Source: Bradyrhizobium sp. WD16
GTDB taxonomy: Bacteria; Pseudomonadota; Alphaproteobacteria; Rhizobiales; Xanthobacteraceae
Reading direction: 5' to 3'
DNA length: 64,000 bases
NCBI RefSeq assembly: GCF_024181725.1
Contig: NZ_CP028908.1
Coordinates: forward strand, 3,647,501 to 3,711,500
Part shown: one piece after another, positions 41,688 through 51,862 of the stretch
Numbering within the stretch: the stretch's first letter is position 1
How the letters are laid out: each line of letters begins with the position of its first letter
Position numbers and translations under genes: made by a program
The notes under the pieces: generated by a model
The model's database searches: none
What the model saw: only the letters and a program-made list of their open reading frames with translations
Told to the model about the DNA's origin: nothing

Positions 41688-42551
41688 ATGTCCTCATCCC
41701 AGTTCGTGCTGACTCTGTCCTGCCCGGACCGCCCCGGCATCGTCGCCGCGGTGTCCGCCTTCCTGCTGTCCCACGGCCAGAACATTCTCGACGCGCAGCA
41801 GTTCAGCGATACCGAAACCGGGCATTTCTTCATGCGGGTGCTGTTCGGGCCGGCCGATGCCCGCATTCCGCTCACCGACCTCAAGGCGGCCTTCGTCGCC
41901 ATCGCCTCGCGTTTCTCCTTCGACTGGCAGATGCGCGATCGCGCCGAGCGGCGGCGCGTCATGCTGCTGGTCTCGAAATTCGACCACTGCCTCGCCGACA
42001 TCCTCTATCGCTGGCGCACCCAGGAACTGGAGATGATTCCGACGGCGATCGTCGCCAATCATCCGCGCGAGACCTATAACGGCTTCGAATTCGGCGACAT
42101 CCCGTTTCATCACCTGCCGGTGACGCGCGAGACCAAGGCGGCGCAGGAAGCCGAAGTGCTCAAGCTGGTCGAGGATACCGCGACCGAGCTCGTGGTGCTG
42201 GCGCGCTACATGCAGGTGCTGTCGAACGACATGTCGAAACGGCTTGTCGGTCGCTGCATCAACATCCATCACTCCTTCCTGCCGGGCTTCAAGGGCGCGA
42301 AGCCCTACCACCAGGCCCACGAGCGCGGGGTCAAGCTGATTGGCGCCACCGCCCATTACGTCACCGCCGATCTCGATGAGGGGCCGATCATCGATCAGGA
42401 TGTCGAGCGCATCAGCCATCGCGATTCGCCCGAGGACCTGATCCGAAAGGGCCGCGACATCGAGCGGCGCGTGCTGGCGCGCGCGGTCCGCTATCACCTC
42501 GAGAACCGCGTCATTCTCAACGGCCGCAAGACGGTGGTCTTCACCGACTGA
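41688..42551 (+). CDS. purU: Formyltetrahydrofolate deformylase
   Basis: 287 aa. It hydrolyses 10-formyl-THF to THF and formate, balancing one-carbon pools. An N-terminal ACT domain (residues 6-85, starting [17 protein letters not shown]) is followed by a formyltransferase domain with [17 protein letters not shown], which holds the catalytic N192 and H194, and DLDEGPII with D230. Length and motifs are standard for PurU. In alphaproteobacteria PurU often supports growth on methylated or methoxylated compounds. The nearest genes downstream are Liv system 4 and a MetE-like methyltransferase, all on the same strand. Confidence 0.93.
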   Translation: MSSSQFVLTLSCPDRPGIVAAVSAFLLSHGQNILDAQQFSDTETGHFFMRVLFGPADARIPLTDLKAAFVAIASRFSFDWQMRDRAERRRVMLLVSKFDHCLADILYRWRTQELEMIPTAIVANHPRETYNGFEFGDIPFHHLPVTRETKAAQEAEVLKLVEDTATELVVLARYMQVLSNDMSKRLVGRCINIHHSFLPGFKGAKPYHQAHERGVKLIGATAHYVTADLDEGPIIDQDVERISHRDSPEDLIRKGRDIERRVLARAVRYHLENRVILNGRKTVVFTD

Positions 42552-42574
42552 ATACGGGTGCTGAGCATGGGCGC

Positions 42575-42631
42575 TCAGCCGGCAAAACCGTAGAGCCGCG
42601 GCGGGGTGTCGGTCAGCACGGCGGCGCGCCG
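42575..42631 (-). pseudogene. Possible C-terminal remnant of an amidohydrolase
   Basis: On the minus strand the frame reads RRAAVLTDTPPRLYGFAG then TGA. This resembles the common C-terminus of TIM-barrel amidohydrolases (ILVDNPARLYGF). No start or other domain is present upstream, so it is at most a fragment. The rest of the 42552-43235 gap holds no recognisable gene. Confidence 0.4.
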
Positions 42632-42827
42632 GCGCGTCGACCGCCTCGAAGGTTGCCAGCTCCAGCGCGCAATCGATGCCGCCGTTCTGCTGCATTGCGA
42701 TAGGTCGGGTGCGCTTCCGGTCATTCGCCGCCCGTCGCGCCTGACTGGTTCATGTCATGAAACCCAGCTGGTCTTGCCGGGCTGAGCCCGGTTGAGAAAT
42801 GGTGACCGCGGGAACTTTGACCTGGAC

Positions 42828-42900
42828 TTGTATACATTGAATTGCGATGTCCGGCGAATTCAGTCCCGGAAAGGTTGATTCAAGCAGGCTTCTGTATACA
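42828..42900. promoter_or_regulatory. Two TGTATACA palindromes upstream of Liv system 4
   Basis: TTGTATACATT at 42828-42838 and TCTGTATACAAAT around 42891-42903 share the perfect 8-bp palindrome TGTATACA, spaced 64 bp apart centre to centre. Such sequences are typical half-spaced operators of GntR-type regulators (FadR/VanR branches). They lie 340-400 bp before livK4. No GntR gene is in the window, so regulation is inferred. Confidence 0.4.
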
Positions 42901-43235
42901 AATGGCGCCGCTCCGGCGGGCGCATTGCAGGAGGGGGACGTCGCGGGCCACAGCGCGGCGCGGACCATTCTCGGGTGGCCGAGATCTCGTTCGAAAGTCG
43001 ATACTGACTTCGGCGACGAAATGGCGGCCTGTCATCGCGTCCCGGGGGTGGCTATGCGACGGTCTGCCTCGCCCGCCGCCCTCGCGTTTCGAGCGGCGCT
43101 GAAGACGCTGCGCCGGAGGGGCAGGGCCTGGCGGCAGGATTGCCGGGTGAGGGTTTCGCCTTCGCTCGGCCAATGCTCTAATTTTATCGAGACCACGCCA
43201 AGTGGTCCTGAACGAATAACCACTGGAGGGACCAC

Positions 43236-44423
43236 ATGACTGCATCGAAATTTGCACTGAACCGCCGTGCCGCCTTGGTGGGCCTTGTCGGCGCCGCCGC
43301 CCTGATCGGTACCCCGGCGCTGGCCGAGGACACCGTGAAGATCGGCCTGATCGTGCCGATGACCGGCGGCCAGGCCTCGACCGGCAAGCAGATCGACAAC
43401 GCCATCAAGCTGTATCAGCAACTGAACGGCAGCACCGTGGCCGGCAAGAAGGTCGAAGTCATCCTCAAGGACGACGCGGCGCTGCCCGACAACACCAAGC
43501 GCCTCGCTCAGGAACTGATCGTCAACGAAAAGGTCAACATCATCGCCGGGTTCGGCGTGACGCCGGCCGCCCTGGCGGCGGCGCCGCTGGCGACCCAGGC
43601 CAAGGTGCCGGAAGTCGTCATGGCGGCGGGCACCTCGATCATCACCGAGCGCTCGCCCTATATCGTGCGCACCAGCTTCACGCTGCCGCAGTCCTCCACG
43701 GTGATCGGTGACTGGGCGGTGAAGAACGGCATCCAGAAGGTGGCGGTGCTGGTCTCCGATTACGCTCCGGGCGTCGACGCGCTGAACTCGTTCAAGGAGC
43801 ATTTCGAGGGCGGCGGCGGCAAGATCGTCGAGGAAGTGAGGGTCCCGCTCGCAAATCCGGACTTTGCGCCCTTCCTGCAGCGCATGAAGGATGCCAAGCC
43901 GGACGCGATGTTCGTGTTCGTGCCGGCCGGCCAGGGCGGCAACTTCATGAAGCAGTATGTCGAGCGCGGTCTCGACAAGAGCGGCATCAAGGTGATCGGA
44001 CCGGGCGACGTCATGGACGACGATCTGCTCAACAACATGGGTGATGCGGCGCTCGGCGCGGTGACCGCCCATATCTATTCGGCGGCTCACCCCTCGCAGA
44101 AGAACAAGGATTTCGTCGCGGCCTACAAGAAGGCGTTCGGGACCCGGCCGGGCTTCATGGCGGTCGGCGGCTGGGACGGCATCCATCTCATCTATGAAGC
44201 GCTCAAGAAGACCGGCGGCAAGGCCGACGGCGATTCCCTGATCGCGGCGATGAAGGGGATGTCGTGGGAAAGCCCGCGCGGCCCGATCTCGATCGATCCG
44301 GAAACCCGCGACATCGTCCAGAATGTCTATATCCGCAAGGTCGAGAAGGTCGATGGCGAACTCTACAACGTCGAATTCGCCACGTTCGGCCCGATCAAGG
44401 ATCCCGGCAAGCTGAAGAAGTAA
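43236..44423 (+). CDS. ABC transporter periplasmic substrate-binding protein (system 4)
   Basis: Solute receptor of 395 aa. The signal peptide has two arginines (ALNRRAALVGLVGAAALIG), a possible Tat-like or plain Sec signal, with cleavage near ALA-EDT. The mature part begins VKIGLIVPMTGGQASTGKQIDNA and has FVPAGQGGNFMKQYVERGL and GGWDGIHLIYEAL, usual for the Leu/Ile/Val receptor family. GGAGGG precedes the ATG. It starts a plus-strand operon K-H-M-G-F followed by a MetE-like gene. Ligand unknown. Confidence 0.87.
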   Translation: MTASKFALNRRAALVGLVGAAALIGTPALAEDTVKIGLIVPMTGGQASTGKQIDNAIKLYQQLNGSTVAGKKVEVILKDDAALPDNTKRLAQELIVNEKVNIIAGFGVTPAALAAAPLATQAKVPEVVMAAGTSIITERSPYIVRTSFTLPQSSTVIGDWAVKNGIQKVAVLVSDYAPGVDALNSFKEHFEGGGGKIVEEVRVPLANPDFAPFLQRMKDAKPDAMFVFVPAGQGGNFMKQYVERGLDKSGIKVIGPGDVMDDDLLNNMGDAALGAVTAHIYSAAHPSQKNKDFVAAYKKAFGTRPGFMAVGGWDGIHLIYEALKKTGGKADGDSLIAAMKGMSWESPRGPISIDPETRDIVQNVYIRKVEKVDGELYNVEFATFGPIKDPGKLKK

Positions 44424-44562
44424 GGCCTGCGCGCCGGATTTTCCCCGGCGCCGGAATGCCCACCGCAGGCGCGGTTTGGTACCGCGCCTGCATGTCCTGC
44501 ATATCAACTCTGATCGCAACGGAAGTCCCGACCACGATGACGACGCGCTTGCCGGAACGGCC

Positions 44563-45429
44563 ATGACAGTTCTGACCATCCTGTTCGACGGCGTCGCCTA
44601 CGGCATGCTGCTGTTCGTCCTTGCCTGCGGTCTCGCGGTGACCATGGGCCTGATGAACTTCGTCAATCTCGCCCACGGCGCCTTTGCCATGGCCGGCGGC
44701 TATGCCTGTGTCATCCTGGTCAACCGCTGGGGCCTGCCGTTCTTTTCGTCGCTGCCCCTGGCCTTCGTCTCCGCGGGCCTGATCGGCCTCGTCCTCGAGC
44801 GACTGCTTTATCGCCATCTTTACGGTCGCAACCACCTCGACCAGGTGCTGTTCAGCATCGGCATCGCCTTCATGGCGGTCACCGCCATGGACTACGTCAT
44901 GGGCTCGCAGCAGGTCTTCATCCAGATTCCGGATTATCTGCGCAGCCAGATCGATATTTTCGGCATCGGCGTCGGGCGCTACCGCCTGATGATCATCGTG
45001 ATCTGCGGTCTCCTGACGGTGGCGCTGCAACTCATTCTGGCGCGTACCCGGTTCGGCAGCCGGCTGCGGGCCGCGGTGGACGACCCCCGCGCCGCCACCG
45101 GTCTCGGCATCAACGTCAATCAGGTCTTCGCGCTGACCTTCGCCTTCGGCTGCGGCCTCGCCGGTCTCGGCGGCGCGCTCGGCGCCGAGATCCTGGGTCT
45201 CGATCCCTATTTCCCGCTTAAATTCATGATCTACTTCCTGATCGTGGTGGCGGTCGGCGGCACGTCGACGATCACCGGCCCGTTCGTCGCCGCGCTGCTG
45301 CTCGGCATCGGCGATGTCGCCGGCAAATATTATGTTCCCAAGATCGGCGGCTTCGTCATCTACGCGATGATGATCGCGATCCTGCTCTGGCGTCCGAACG
45401 GCCTGTTCGGACGCTCGGCGACGCGGTGA
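44563..45429 (+). CDS. livH: Liv-type ABC transporter permease LivH (system 4)
   Basis: Permease of 288 aa with about eight hydrophobic helices. It has ILFDGVAYGMLLFVLACGLAVTMGLMNFVNLAHG at the N-terminus (seen as consecutive segments), AVDDPRAATGLGINV as ATPase-contact loop, GGTSTITGPFVAALLLGIG, and a C-terminal WRPNGLFGRS. The ATG at MTVLTILFDG was chosen; an upstream in-frame start adds 29 residues without similarity. It follows livK4 by 139 bp. Confidence 0.88.
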   Translation: MTVLTILFDGVAYGMLLFVLACGLAVTMGLMNFVNLAHGAFAMAGGYACVILVNRWGLPFFSSLPLAFVSAGLIGLVLERLLYRHLYGRNHLDQVLFSIGIAFMAVTAMDYVMGSQQVFIQIPDYLRSQIDIFGIGVGRYRLMIIVICGLLTVALQLILARTRFGSRLRAAVDDPRAATGLGINVNQVFALTFAFGCGLAGLGGALGAEILGLDPYFPLKFMIYFLIVVAVGGTSTITGPFVAALLLGIGDVAGKYYVPKIGGFVIYAMMIAILLWRPNGLFGRSATR

Positions 45430-45436
45430 GGCGACG

Positions 45437-46465
45437 ATGACCATGACCTCGCATCCCGCCATCGGCGAACAGCTCGTTGCCAAGGCGAAATGGCGCTGGC
45501 CGGAGGCGCTGTTCTGGCTCGTTGCCTTCGGGGCGATTTTCCTGTTCCCGAACCGCTACCTCATCCTTACCGAGATGGCATGGCTCGGCCTGTTCGCGCT
45601 CTCGCTCGATCTCATCCTGGGCTACGCCGGCATCGTCTCGCTGGGACACGCGGCTTTCTTCGGCCTCGGCGCCTACGCCGCCGGGCTGCTTGCCAAGCAT
45701 GGCATCGTCAACGAGCCGGTGCTCGCGCTCGTCGCCGCCGGGCTGGTGGCCATGGTCGCCGGTTTTCTCACCAGCTTTCTGGTGATGCGCGGCACCGACC
45801 TGACGCGGCTGATGGTGACGCTGGCGGTGGCTCTCGTGCTGCGCGAACTCGCCAACCGCTATTCCGACATCACCGGTGGCTTCGACGGCCTCCAGGGCAT
45901 CACCATGGCGCCGATTCTCGGGCTGTTCGAGTTCGATATCTTCGGCAAGGTGGGCTTCATCTACTGTCTGTGCGTGACGTTCGTGCTGTTCCTGCTGGCG
46001 CGGCGCATCGTCCATTCGCCGTTCGGCCTGTCGCTGCGGGCGATCCGCAACAATCCGTTGCGGGCGGCGGCGATCGGCATTCCGGTCAATCGCCGACTGA
46101 TCGCGATCTATACGGTGGCGGCGTTCTTCGCCGGCATCGCCGGTGCGCTGTTCACCCAGTCCACGGCGCTCGCTTCGCTCGACGTCTTCTCCTTCGACCG
46201 TTCCGCCGACCTGCTGCTGGTGCTGGTGATCGGTGGTACCGGCTATCTCTATGGCGGGCTGATCGGGGCGGTGATCTTCCGCCTGCTGCAGGAGACATTC
46301 TCGTCCTGGACGCCGCAATACTGGCAGTTCTGGATCGGCCTCGTGCTGGTGGTGGTGGTGCTGATCGGTCGCGACCGCATGCAGCGCTGGATCGGTGTGG
46401 TGACGAGCCGTCTCGGCCTCGCCGGCCGCGCCGCGACCGTCGCTCCGGGCGAGGGCACGTCATGA
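45437..46465 (+). CDS. livM: Liv-type ABC transporter permease LivM (system 4)
   Basis: Permease of 342 aa. Landmarks are LDLILGYAGIVSLGHAAFFGLGAY, AIRNNPLRAAAIGIPV, GGTGYLYGGLIGAVIF and hydrophobic helices throughout. The N-terminal 25 residues are polar. It starts 7 bp after livH4, and its stop overlaps livG4 by four bases. It forms the channel with LivH4. Confidence 0.89.
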   Translation: MTMTSHPAIGEQLVAKAKWRWPEALFWLVAFGAIFLFPNRYLILTEMAWLGLFALSLDLILGYAGIVSLGHAAFFGLGAYAAGLLAKHGIVNEPVLALVAAGLVAMVAGFLTSFLVMRGTDLTRLMVTLAVALVLRELANRYSDITGGFDGLQGITMAPILGLFEFDIFGKVGFIYCLCVTFVLFLLARRIVHSPFGLSLRAIRNNPLRAAAIGIPVNRRLIAIYTVAAFFAGIAGALFTQSTALASLDVFSFDRSADLLLVLVIGGTGYLYGGLIGAVIFRLLQETFSSWTPQYWQFWIGLVLVVVVLIGRDRMQRWIGVVTSRLGLAGRAATVAPGEGTS

Positions 46466-47206
46466 CCTACGCACTCGAAACCATCAATCTGCAGAAGCAT
46501 TTCGGCGGCCTCGCCGTCACCCGCGACCTGTCGCTCAAGGTCAAGCGCGGCGCCCGCCACGCTTTGATCGGCCCGAACGGCGCCGGCAAGACCACGGTGA
46601 TCAATCTGCTCACCGGTGTGCTGCGGCCGAATGGCGGACAGATCCTGCTGGACGGCGCCGACATCACCTCGCTGCCGGTGCATCAGCGGGTGCTGCGCGG
46701 CCTGTCCCGGACCTTCCAGATCAACCAGCTCTATCCCGAGCTGACGCCGCTCGAGACCGTCGGTCTCGCGGTATCCGAGCGGCTCGGCCATGGCTCGGAC
46801 TGGTGGCGGGTGCTCGGCACCCGGCCGGACGTCAACGGCGAAATCGCCGAGCACCTGGCGCGTTTCCACCTGTTCGACGTGCGCGGCGAGCGCACCGCGA
46901 CGCTTCCTTACGGCAAGCAGCGGCTGCTCGAGATCGCCGTGGCGATCGCCACCAAGCCGCGCGTGCTGCTGCTCGACGAGCCGGCCGCCGGCGTGCCGGA
47001 GAGCGAGCGCCACGACATTCTCGCGGCGGTGGCGAGCCTGCCCCGCGACGTCACCGTTCTGCTGATCGAACACGACATGGATCTCGTTTTTTCCTTCGCC
47101 GACCGGATCTCGGTGCTGGTCAGCGGCGCCATGCTGGTCGAAGGCGAGCCGGACGACGTGGCGCGCGATCCCCAGGTCAAGGCGGTGTATCTTGGCGAGG
47201 GTGCCG

Positions 47207-47214
<8 letters not shown>
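46462..47214 (+). CDS. livG: Liv-type ABC transporter ATPase LivG (system 4)
   Basis: ATPase of 250 aa with Walker A GPNGAGKTT, signature TLPYGKQRLLEIA, Walker B VLLLDEPAAGVPE and switch IEHDMDLVF. The signature is a LivG-type variant of LSGGQ. The start codon overlaps the livM4 stop (ATGA). Its stop overlaps the first codons of livF4. A longer frame upstream runs inside livM4 and is a shadow. Confidence 0.89.
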
Positions 47215-47923
<709 letters not shown>

Positions 47924-47994
47924 GCTATGCCGACCGGCATTCGTCTTCGGTGCCGCCGGTGGGACGGCAGGACATTCAACACGGAGGAACGACC

Positions 47995-49110
47995 ATGCAG
48001 CGAACGATACCACCTTTCCGCGCCGACGAGGTCGGCAGCCTGTTGCGTCCGCAGCGCATCAAGGAAGCCCGTGCCAAGCTGGAGGCCGGTGAAATCGATG
48101 CCGCCGAACTGCGGCGCATCGAGGACGTCGAGATCGAAAAGGTCGTCCACAAGCAGAAGTCGATCGGCTTGCAGCTCGCGACCGACGGCGAGTTCCGGCG
48201 CTCGTGGTGGCACTTCGATTTCCTCGCCAAGCTCACCGGCTGCGAACTCTATCACCCGGAAGGCATCCAGTTCGCCGGCGTCACCACCCGGCCGGACAAT
48301 GTCCGCGTCACCGGCAAGATCGATTTCGCCGACGACCACCCGATGCTCGATCACTTCCGGTTTCTCAACAAGCAGTGCGCCGTGACCGGCGCCACCGCCA
48401 AGATGACGATTCCCTCGCCGGCGGTGCTGCATTTCCGCGGCGGCCGCAAGGCGATCTCCAAGGACGTCTATCCCGATCTCGAACCGTTCTTCGAGGATCT
48501 GGCACGGACCTATCGCAAGGCGGTGAAGGCGTTCTACGACGCCGGCTGCCGCTACCTGCAGTTCGACGACACCGTGTGGGCCTATCTGTGCTCGCAGGAC
48601 GAGCTCAAGAAAGTGCGCGAACGCGGCGAGGAGGTCGATCGCCTGCAGGAGATCTACGCCCGCGTCATCAACTACGCCATCGCCGACAGGCCGGCCGACA
48701 TGGCCATCACCACCCACGTCTGCCGCGGCAATTTCCGTTCGACCTGGATCTCCTCGGGCGGCTACGAGCCGGTGGCGGAGACGCTGCTGGCCGGCACCAA
48801 TTACGATGGCTATTTCCTGGAATACGATTCCGACCGTGCCGGCGGTTTCGAGCCGCTGCGCTTCCTGCCGAAGGGCAAGAAGGTCGTCGTGGTCGGGGTC
48901 ATCACTTCGAAATTCGGCCAGCTCGAGCGCAAGGACGACGTCAAGCGCCGGCTGGAGGAGGCCGCCAAGTTCGTCGACATCGACCAGCTCGCGGTCTCGC
49001 CCCAGTGCGGCTTCGCCTCGACCGAAGAGGGCAATATCCTCTCCGAGGAAGAGCAGTGGGCCAAGCTGAGCCTTGCCGTCGAGGTCGCCAACGAAGTCTG
49101 GGGCAAATAA
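47995..49110 (+). CDS. MetE C-terminal-like (cobalamin-independent) methyltransferase
   Basis: Zinc methyltransferase of 371 aa, only the catalytic half of full-length MetE. Expected zinc ligands are H241 and C243 (HVCRG), E276 (LEYD) and C338 (SPQCGF). Recognisable blocks are FRADEVGSLLRP at the start, the FRRSWWHFDF region, YLQFDDTVWAYL, and VVVVGVITSKFGQLE. Short homologues of this kind (YxjG/YxjH-like) transfer methyl groups to homocysteine or other thiols; the donor is not certain. GGAGG precedes the ATG. The gene follows livF4 and may share its transcript, which would join import with methyl transfer; this is inference. Confidence 0.85.
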   Translation: MQRTIPPFRADEVGSLLRPQRIKEARAKLEAGEIDAAELRRIEDVEIEKVVHKQKSIGLQLATDGEFRRSWWHFDFLAKLTGCELYHPEGIQFAGVTTRPDNVRVTGKIDFADDHPMLDHFRFLNKQCAVTGATAKMTIPSPAVLHFRGGRKAISKDVYPDLEPFFEDLARTYRKAVKAFYDAGCRYLQFDDTVWAYLCSQDELKKVRERGEEVDRLQEIYARVINYAIADRPADMAITTHVCRGNFRSTWISSGGYEPVAETLLAGTNYDGYFLEYDSDRAGGFEPLRFLPKGKKVVVVGVITSKFGQLERKDDVKRRLEEAAKFVDIDQLAVSPQCGFASTEEGNILSEEEQWAKLSLAVEVANEVWGK

Positions 49111-49122
49111 GGCGGCTTCCGG

Positions 49123-50880
49123 TCACAGCTCTCCAAGCGCTTCGCGGCGGCGCTGCTCGGATTCCTCCGAGTAGCGCCGCAGCGCATAGGCCTCGGTGAG
49201 CAGGCCGACGACGCGGCGGTCCTCGACGGAATCGACCACCGCGAGGGATTCCGCCTCGGCCTTGTCGAAGGCGGCCACGGCTTCCTGGATATTCATGCGG
49301 GGCAGCAGCATCGCCGACTGGCAATGCAGGATGTCCCGGACCTGGGCGGCGGTCGTTTCCTCGGCATGGGCTTCGGTCACCAGCGTCATGCCGGCATAGC
49401 GGCCGTCGGCGTCGACCGCCACCACCTGGGTGCGCGAGCCGAGCGGGAATTTCGTCCTGAATTCGCCGAGTGCCATGCCGGCGAACACGGTCGGAACGTC
49501 GCCGCGCATCATGCTGCCGACGGTGAGGTCGCGAATCCAGCCGACATCGGCGGCGCTGCGGATGGTCTCGCCCCGCAGGTGGAAGCGCCAGGTCGCGAAG
49601 GAATAGCCGAAGATCTCGCGGGTGAGCTGGGCGGAGATGATGATCGCGACCAGCACGGCGGTGGCGAGCCAGAGATTGCCCGTGGTCTCGAGCGCGATGA
49701 AGGACATCGTCAACGGCCCGCCGATGATCGAGGCCGACAGTGCTCCCATGCCGATGATCGAATAGACGTTCGGATCGAGCACGGCGCCGGGAAACAGCAC
49801 GGCGAGCCCGGCGGCGAACAGCCGTCCGCCCAGCGCGCCGAGCAGCAGCGAGGCGAAGAACAGGCCGCCGCGAAAGCCGGAGCCGAGCGAGGCGATCGAG
49901 GCCAGTGTCTTGAGCACGAAGACGAGGGCGATCATCCGCAGGCTCATCTCGTCGAGGCCGGCGAGATGCAGCGCGCCGTGTCCTGACGACATCACCTGGG
50001 GCGTGGCGAGGGCGAACAGACCGACGATCAGCCCGCCCAGCATCGGCCGCAGCGGCGGCCATAGCCAGCGCCGGTTGAGGATCTTCTCCCAGAGCGCGAC
50101 GCTGCGCATCAGGGCGATGCCGAACAGTGCGGCCACCGTGCCGAGCAGGCCGGCGATCACCAGGTCCTGGGTCGCCACTTCGCCGATCTGGCCGGAGACG
50201 ATACCGATCGAGAATGGGGCGAAGACGCGGGCGACGACGAAGCCGAGCACCGCGGCGACGCCGACCGGGGTGAGCGCCGCCGGGGTGTAGCCGCCGATCA
50301 CCAGTTCGAAGGCGTAGAACGCGCCGGCCAGCGGTGCGCCGAAGGCGCCGGCGATCGCGGCGGCGGCGCCGCAGCCCACCATGATGCGCTGGTCGGCGCG
50401 ACGCAGGTGGAAGGCGCGGCCGACCGAGGCGGCGAGGCCGCTGGAGAGCTGGGTGTAGCCGGCCTCCAGCCCGACCGAGGCGCCGACGCCGCTCGACCAG
50501 ACCGTCTGCAGCGCCACGATGACGCTGCCGCGGAACGACATCCGGCCGCCATGCAGGGCGTTGGCTTCGATCGGGTCGACTTCTCGTGCGGGCCGCCAGC
50601 GCAGCAGCACGAGGAATGCGAGGCCGATCGCCAGCCCGCCGAGAGAAGGCACCAGCAGCGCCGTGGCTGGATCGAGCCGCGGCTGGGCGGAGAGGCGGGC
50701 GCCGAGCGGCAGCCCGAACAGCGCCGCGTGCAGGAAGCTGACCGCGCCGCTCATGGCGGCGACGCCGAGACCGCCCATCACGCCGATCAGGGCCGCGAGC
50801 AGGACGAGGCTGGATTCCCGTGCCCGGACCAGGGCGCGCAAGCGCAGCGGGGCTTCGAGATAGCGGCTCGTGGATGGCAT
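49123..50880 (-). CDS. ClC-family chloride channel/transporter with CBS domains
   Basis: 585 aa. The first 430 residues hold ten or more membrane helices. Recognisable ClC regions are VGLEAGYTQLSSGLAASVGR (where many ClC have GREGP), GCGAAAAIAGAFGAPLAGAFYAFE, GSGFRGGLFFASLLLGALGG, and IIGMGALSASIIGGPLTMSFIALETTG. A C-terminal CBS pair follows (MMRGDVPTVFAGMALGEF and DILHCQSAMLLPRMNIQEAVAAFDKAEAESLAVV), likely binding nucleotides to gate transport. It should move chloride or another halide across the inner membrane. It converges with the MetE-like gene, 12 bp apart, so no long terminator is present there. Confidence 0.88.
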   Translation of the reverse strand: MPSTSRYLEAPLRLRALVRARESSLVLLAALIGVMGGLGVAAMSGAVSFLHAALFGLPLGARLSAQPRLDPATALLVPSLGGLAIGLAFLVLLRWRPAREVDPIEANALHGGRMSFRGSVIVALQTVWSSGVGASVGLEAGYTQLSSGLAASVGRAFHLRRADQRIMVGCGAAAAIAGAFGAPLAGAFYAFELVIGGYTPAALTPVGVAAVLGFVVARVFAPFSIGIVSGQIGEVATQDLVIAGLLGTVAALFGIALMRSVALWEKILNRRWLWPPLRPMLGGLIVGLFALATPQVMSSGHGALHLAGLDEMSLRMIALVFVLKTLASIASLGSGFRGGLFFASLLLGALGGRLFAAGLAVLFPGAVLDPNVYSIIGMGALSASIIGGPLTMSFIALETTGNLWLATAVLVAIIISAQLTREIFGYSFATWRFHLRGETIRSAADVGWIRDLTVGSMMRGDVPTVFAGMALGEFRTKFPLGSRTQVVAVDADGRYAGMTLVTEAHAEETTAAQVRDILHCQSAMLLPRMNIQEAVAAFDKAEAESLAVVDSVEDRRVVGLLTEAYALRRYSEESEQRRREALGEL

Positions 50881-50996
50881 GGGCGGGATCGACCGGACCG
50901 AGACCTTCAGGGGCGCCGACCGTCAACGTCCCCATGCGGTTCTTGATCGATTTCGCCGCCGATGAAAAGCACCAATTGCGCCGGTGCGCCGCGCGC

Positions 50997-51755
50997 CTAC
51001 GCCGCGTCGTGGAAGATGATGCCGAGCGTGTGCCGACGGCCGGAGCGCAGCCGGCTGACGCCGTGGCGCAGGTTGACGCGATAGATGCCACGACTGCCCT
51101 GGACGGGCCGGTGGCGGACGGCGAAGGCCACCGCGTCGCCCTGGCGCAGCGGCACCACCTCGGCGCGCGACTGCATGCGCGGGCGCTGCTCGGTCAGGAC
51201 GAATTCGCCTCCGCTGAATTCCCGGCCCGGTTCCGACAGCAGCACGGCGACCTGCAGAGGAAAGACGTGCTCGCCATAGAGATCCTGGTGCAGGCAATTG
51301 TAGTCGCCGGCGTCGTAGCGCAGCAGGAGAGGCGTCGGCCTGATCTGTCCGGCGGCGTGGCAGCGGGCGAGAAAGGCCGCATGCTCGGCCGGGTAACGGG
51401 TCGAGATCCCCAGCGCCGCGTTCCAGCGGCTGGCGAGCGGCGCGAGGCGCGGATAGAGGGCCGCGCGCAACGCCGCGACGACATCGGGCAGCGGATAGGC
51501 AAAGTACTGGTATTCGCCCCGGCCGAAGCCGTGGCGCGCCATCACGATGCGGCTGCGGAAATGATCGCCGTCATAGAGCGCGGCGAGGCTTTCGCAGTCC
51601 TCGCGGCTGATGAGGCCGGGGAGCACGGCGCAGCCGCTGGCATCGATGTCGGCCTCGATCGCGGTCCAGTCCGAAGCGGCCACGGCCGAACGAACGGCTT
51701 CGGCGGCGGACGATGCGGCCGGCGCGGATGGGCGGGAGCGGGGGGCGGCGGGCAT
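50997..51755 (-). CDS. 2-oxoglutarate/Fe(II)-dependent oxygenase (prolyl-hydroxylase-like)
   Basis: 252 aa. A double-stranded beta-helix oxygenase. The iron motif is H156-Q-D158 (CLHQDLYG) with the distal histidine H231 in NLRHGVS, and R238/R240/R241 are candidate 2-oxoglutarate ligands. RYDAGDYN and SGGEFVLTEQ match prolyl-4-hydroxylase-like proteins. The substrate (protein, small molecule or nucleic acid) is unknown. The ATG is preceded by GAGGAG at a longish spacing. Its neighbours, a ClC channel and UDP-glucose dehydrogenase, do not suggest a pathway. Confidence 0.78.
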   Translation of the reverse strand: MPAAPRSRPSAPAASSAAEAVRSAVAASDWTAIEADIDASGCAVLPGLISREDCESLAALYDGDHFRSRIVMARHGFGRGEYQYFAYPLPDVVAALRAALYPRLAPLASRWNAALGISTRYPAEHAAFLARCHAAGQIRPTPLLLRYDAGDYNCLHQDLYGEHVFPLQVAVLLSEPGREFSGGEFVLTEQRPRMQSRAEVVPLRQGDAVAFAVRHRPVQGSRGIYRVNLRHGVSRLRSGRRHTLGIIFHDAA

Positions 51756-51862
51756 GGCGGATCGGCTCCTCGGGTGCAGATCGATGCGCGGCCGGTGCGC
51801 ATCGTTTCCGTCACCATGCGGCGCCGCCGCGCCGTCACGCCACCCGTTTTGCGGCTTGCCGC

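Noticed and set aside
42847-43239. Plus-strand frame of 130 codons before livK4
   Set aside because: No start signal, low-complexity Arg/Ser composition, and it overlaps the livK4 ribosome site.
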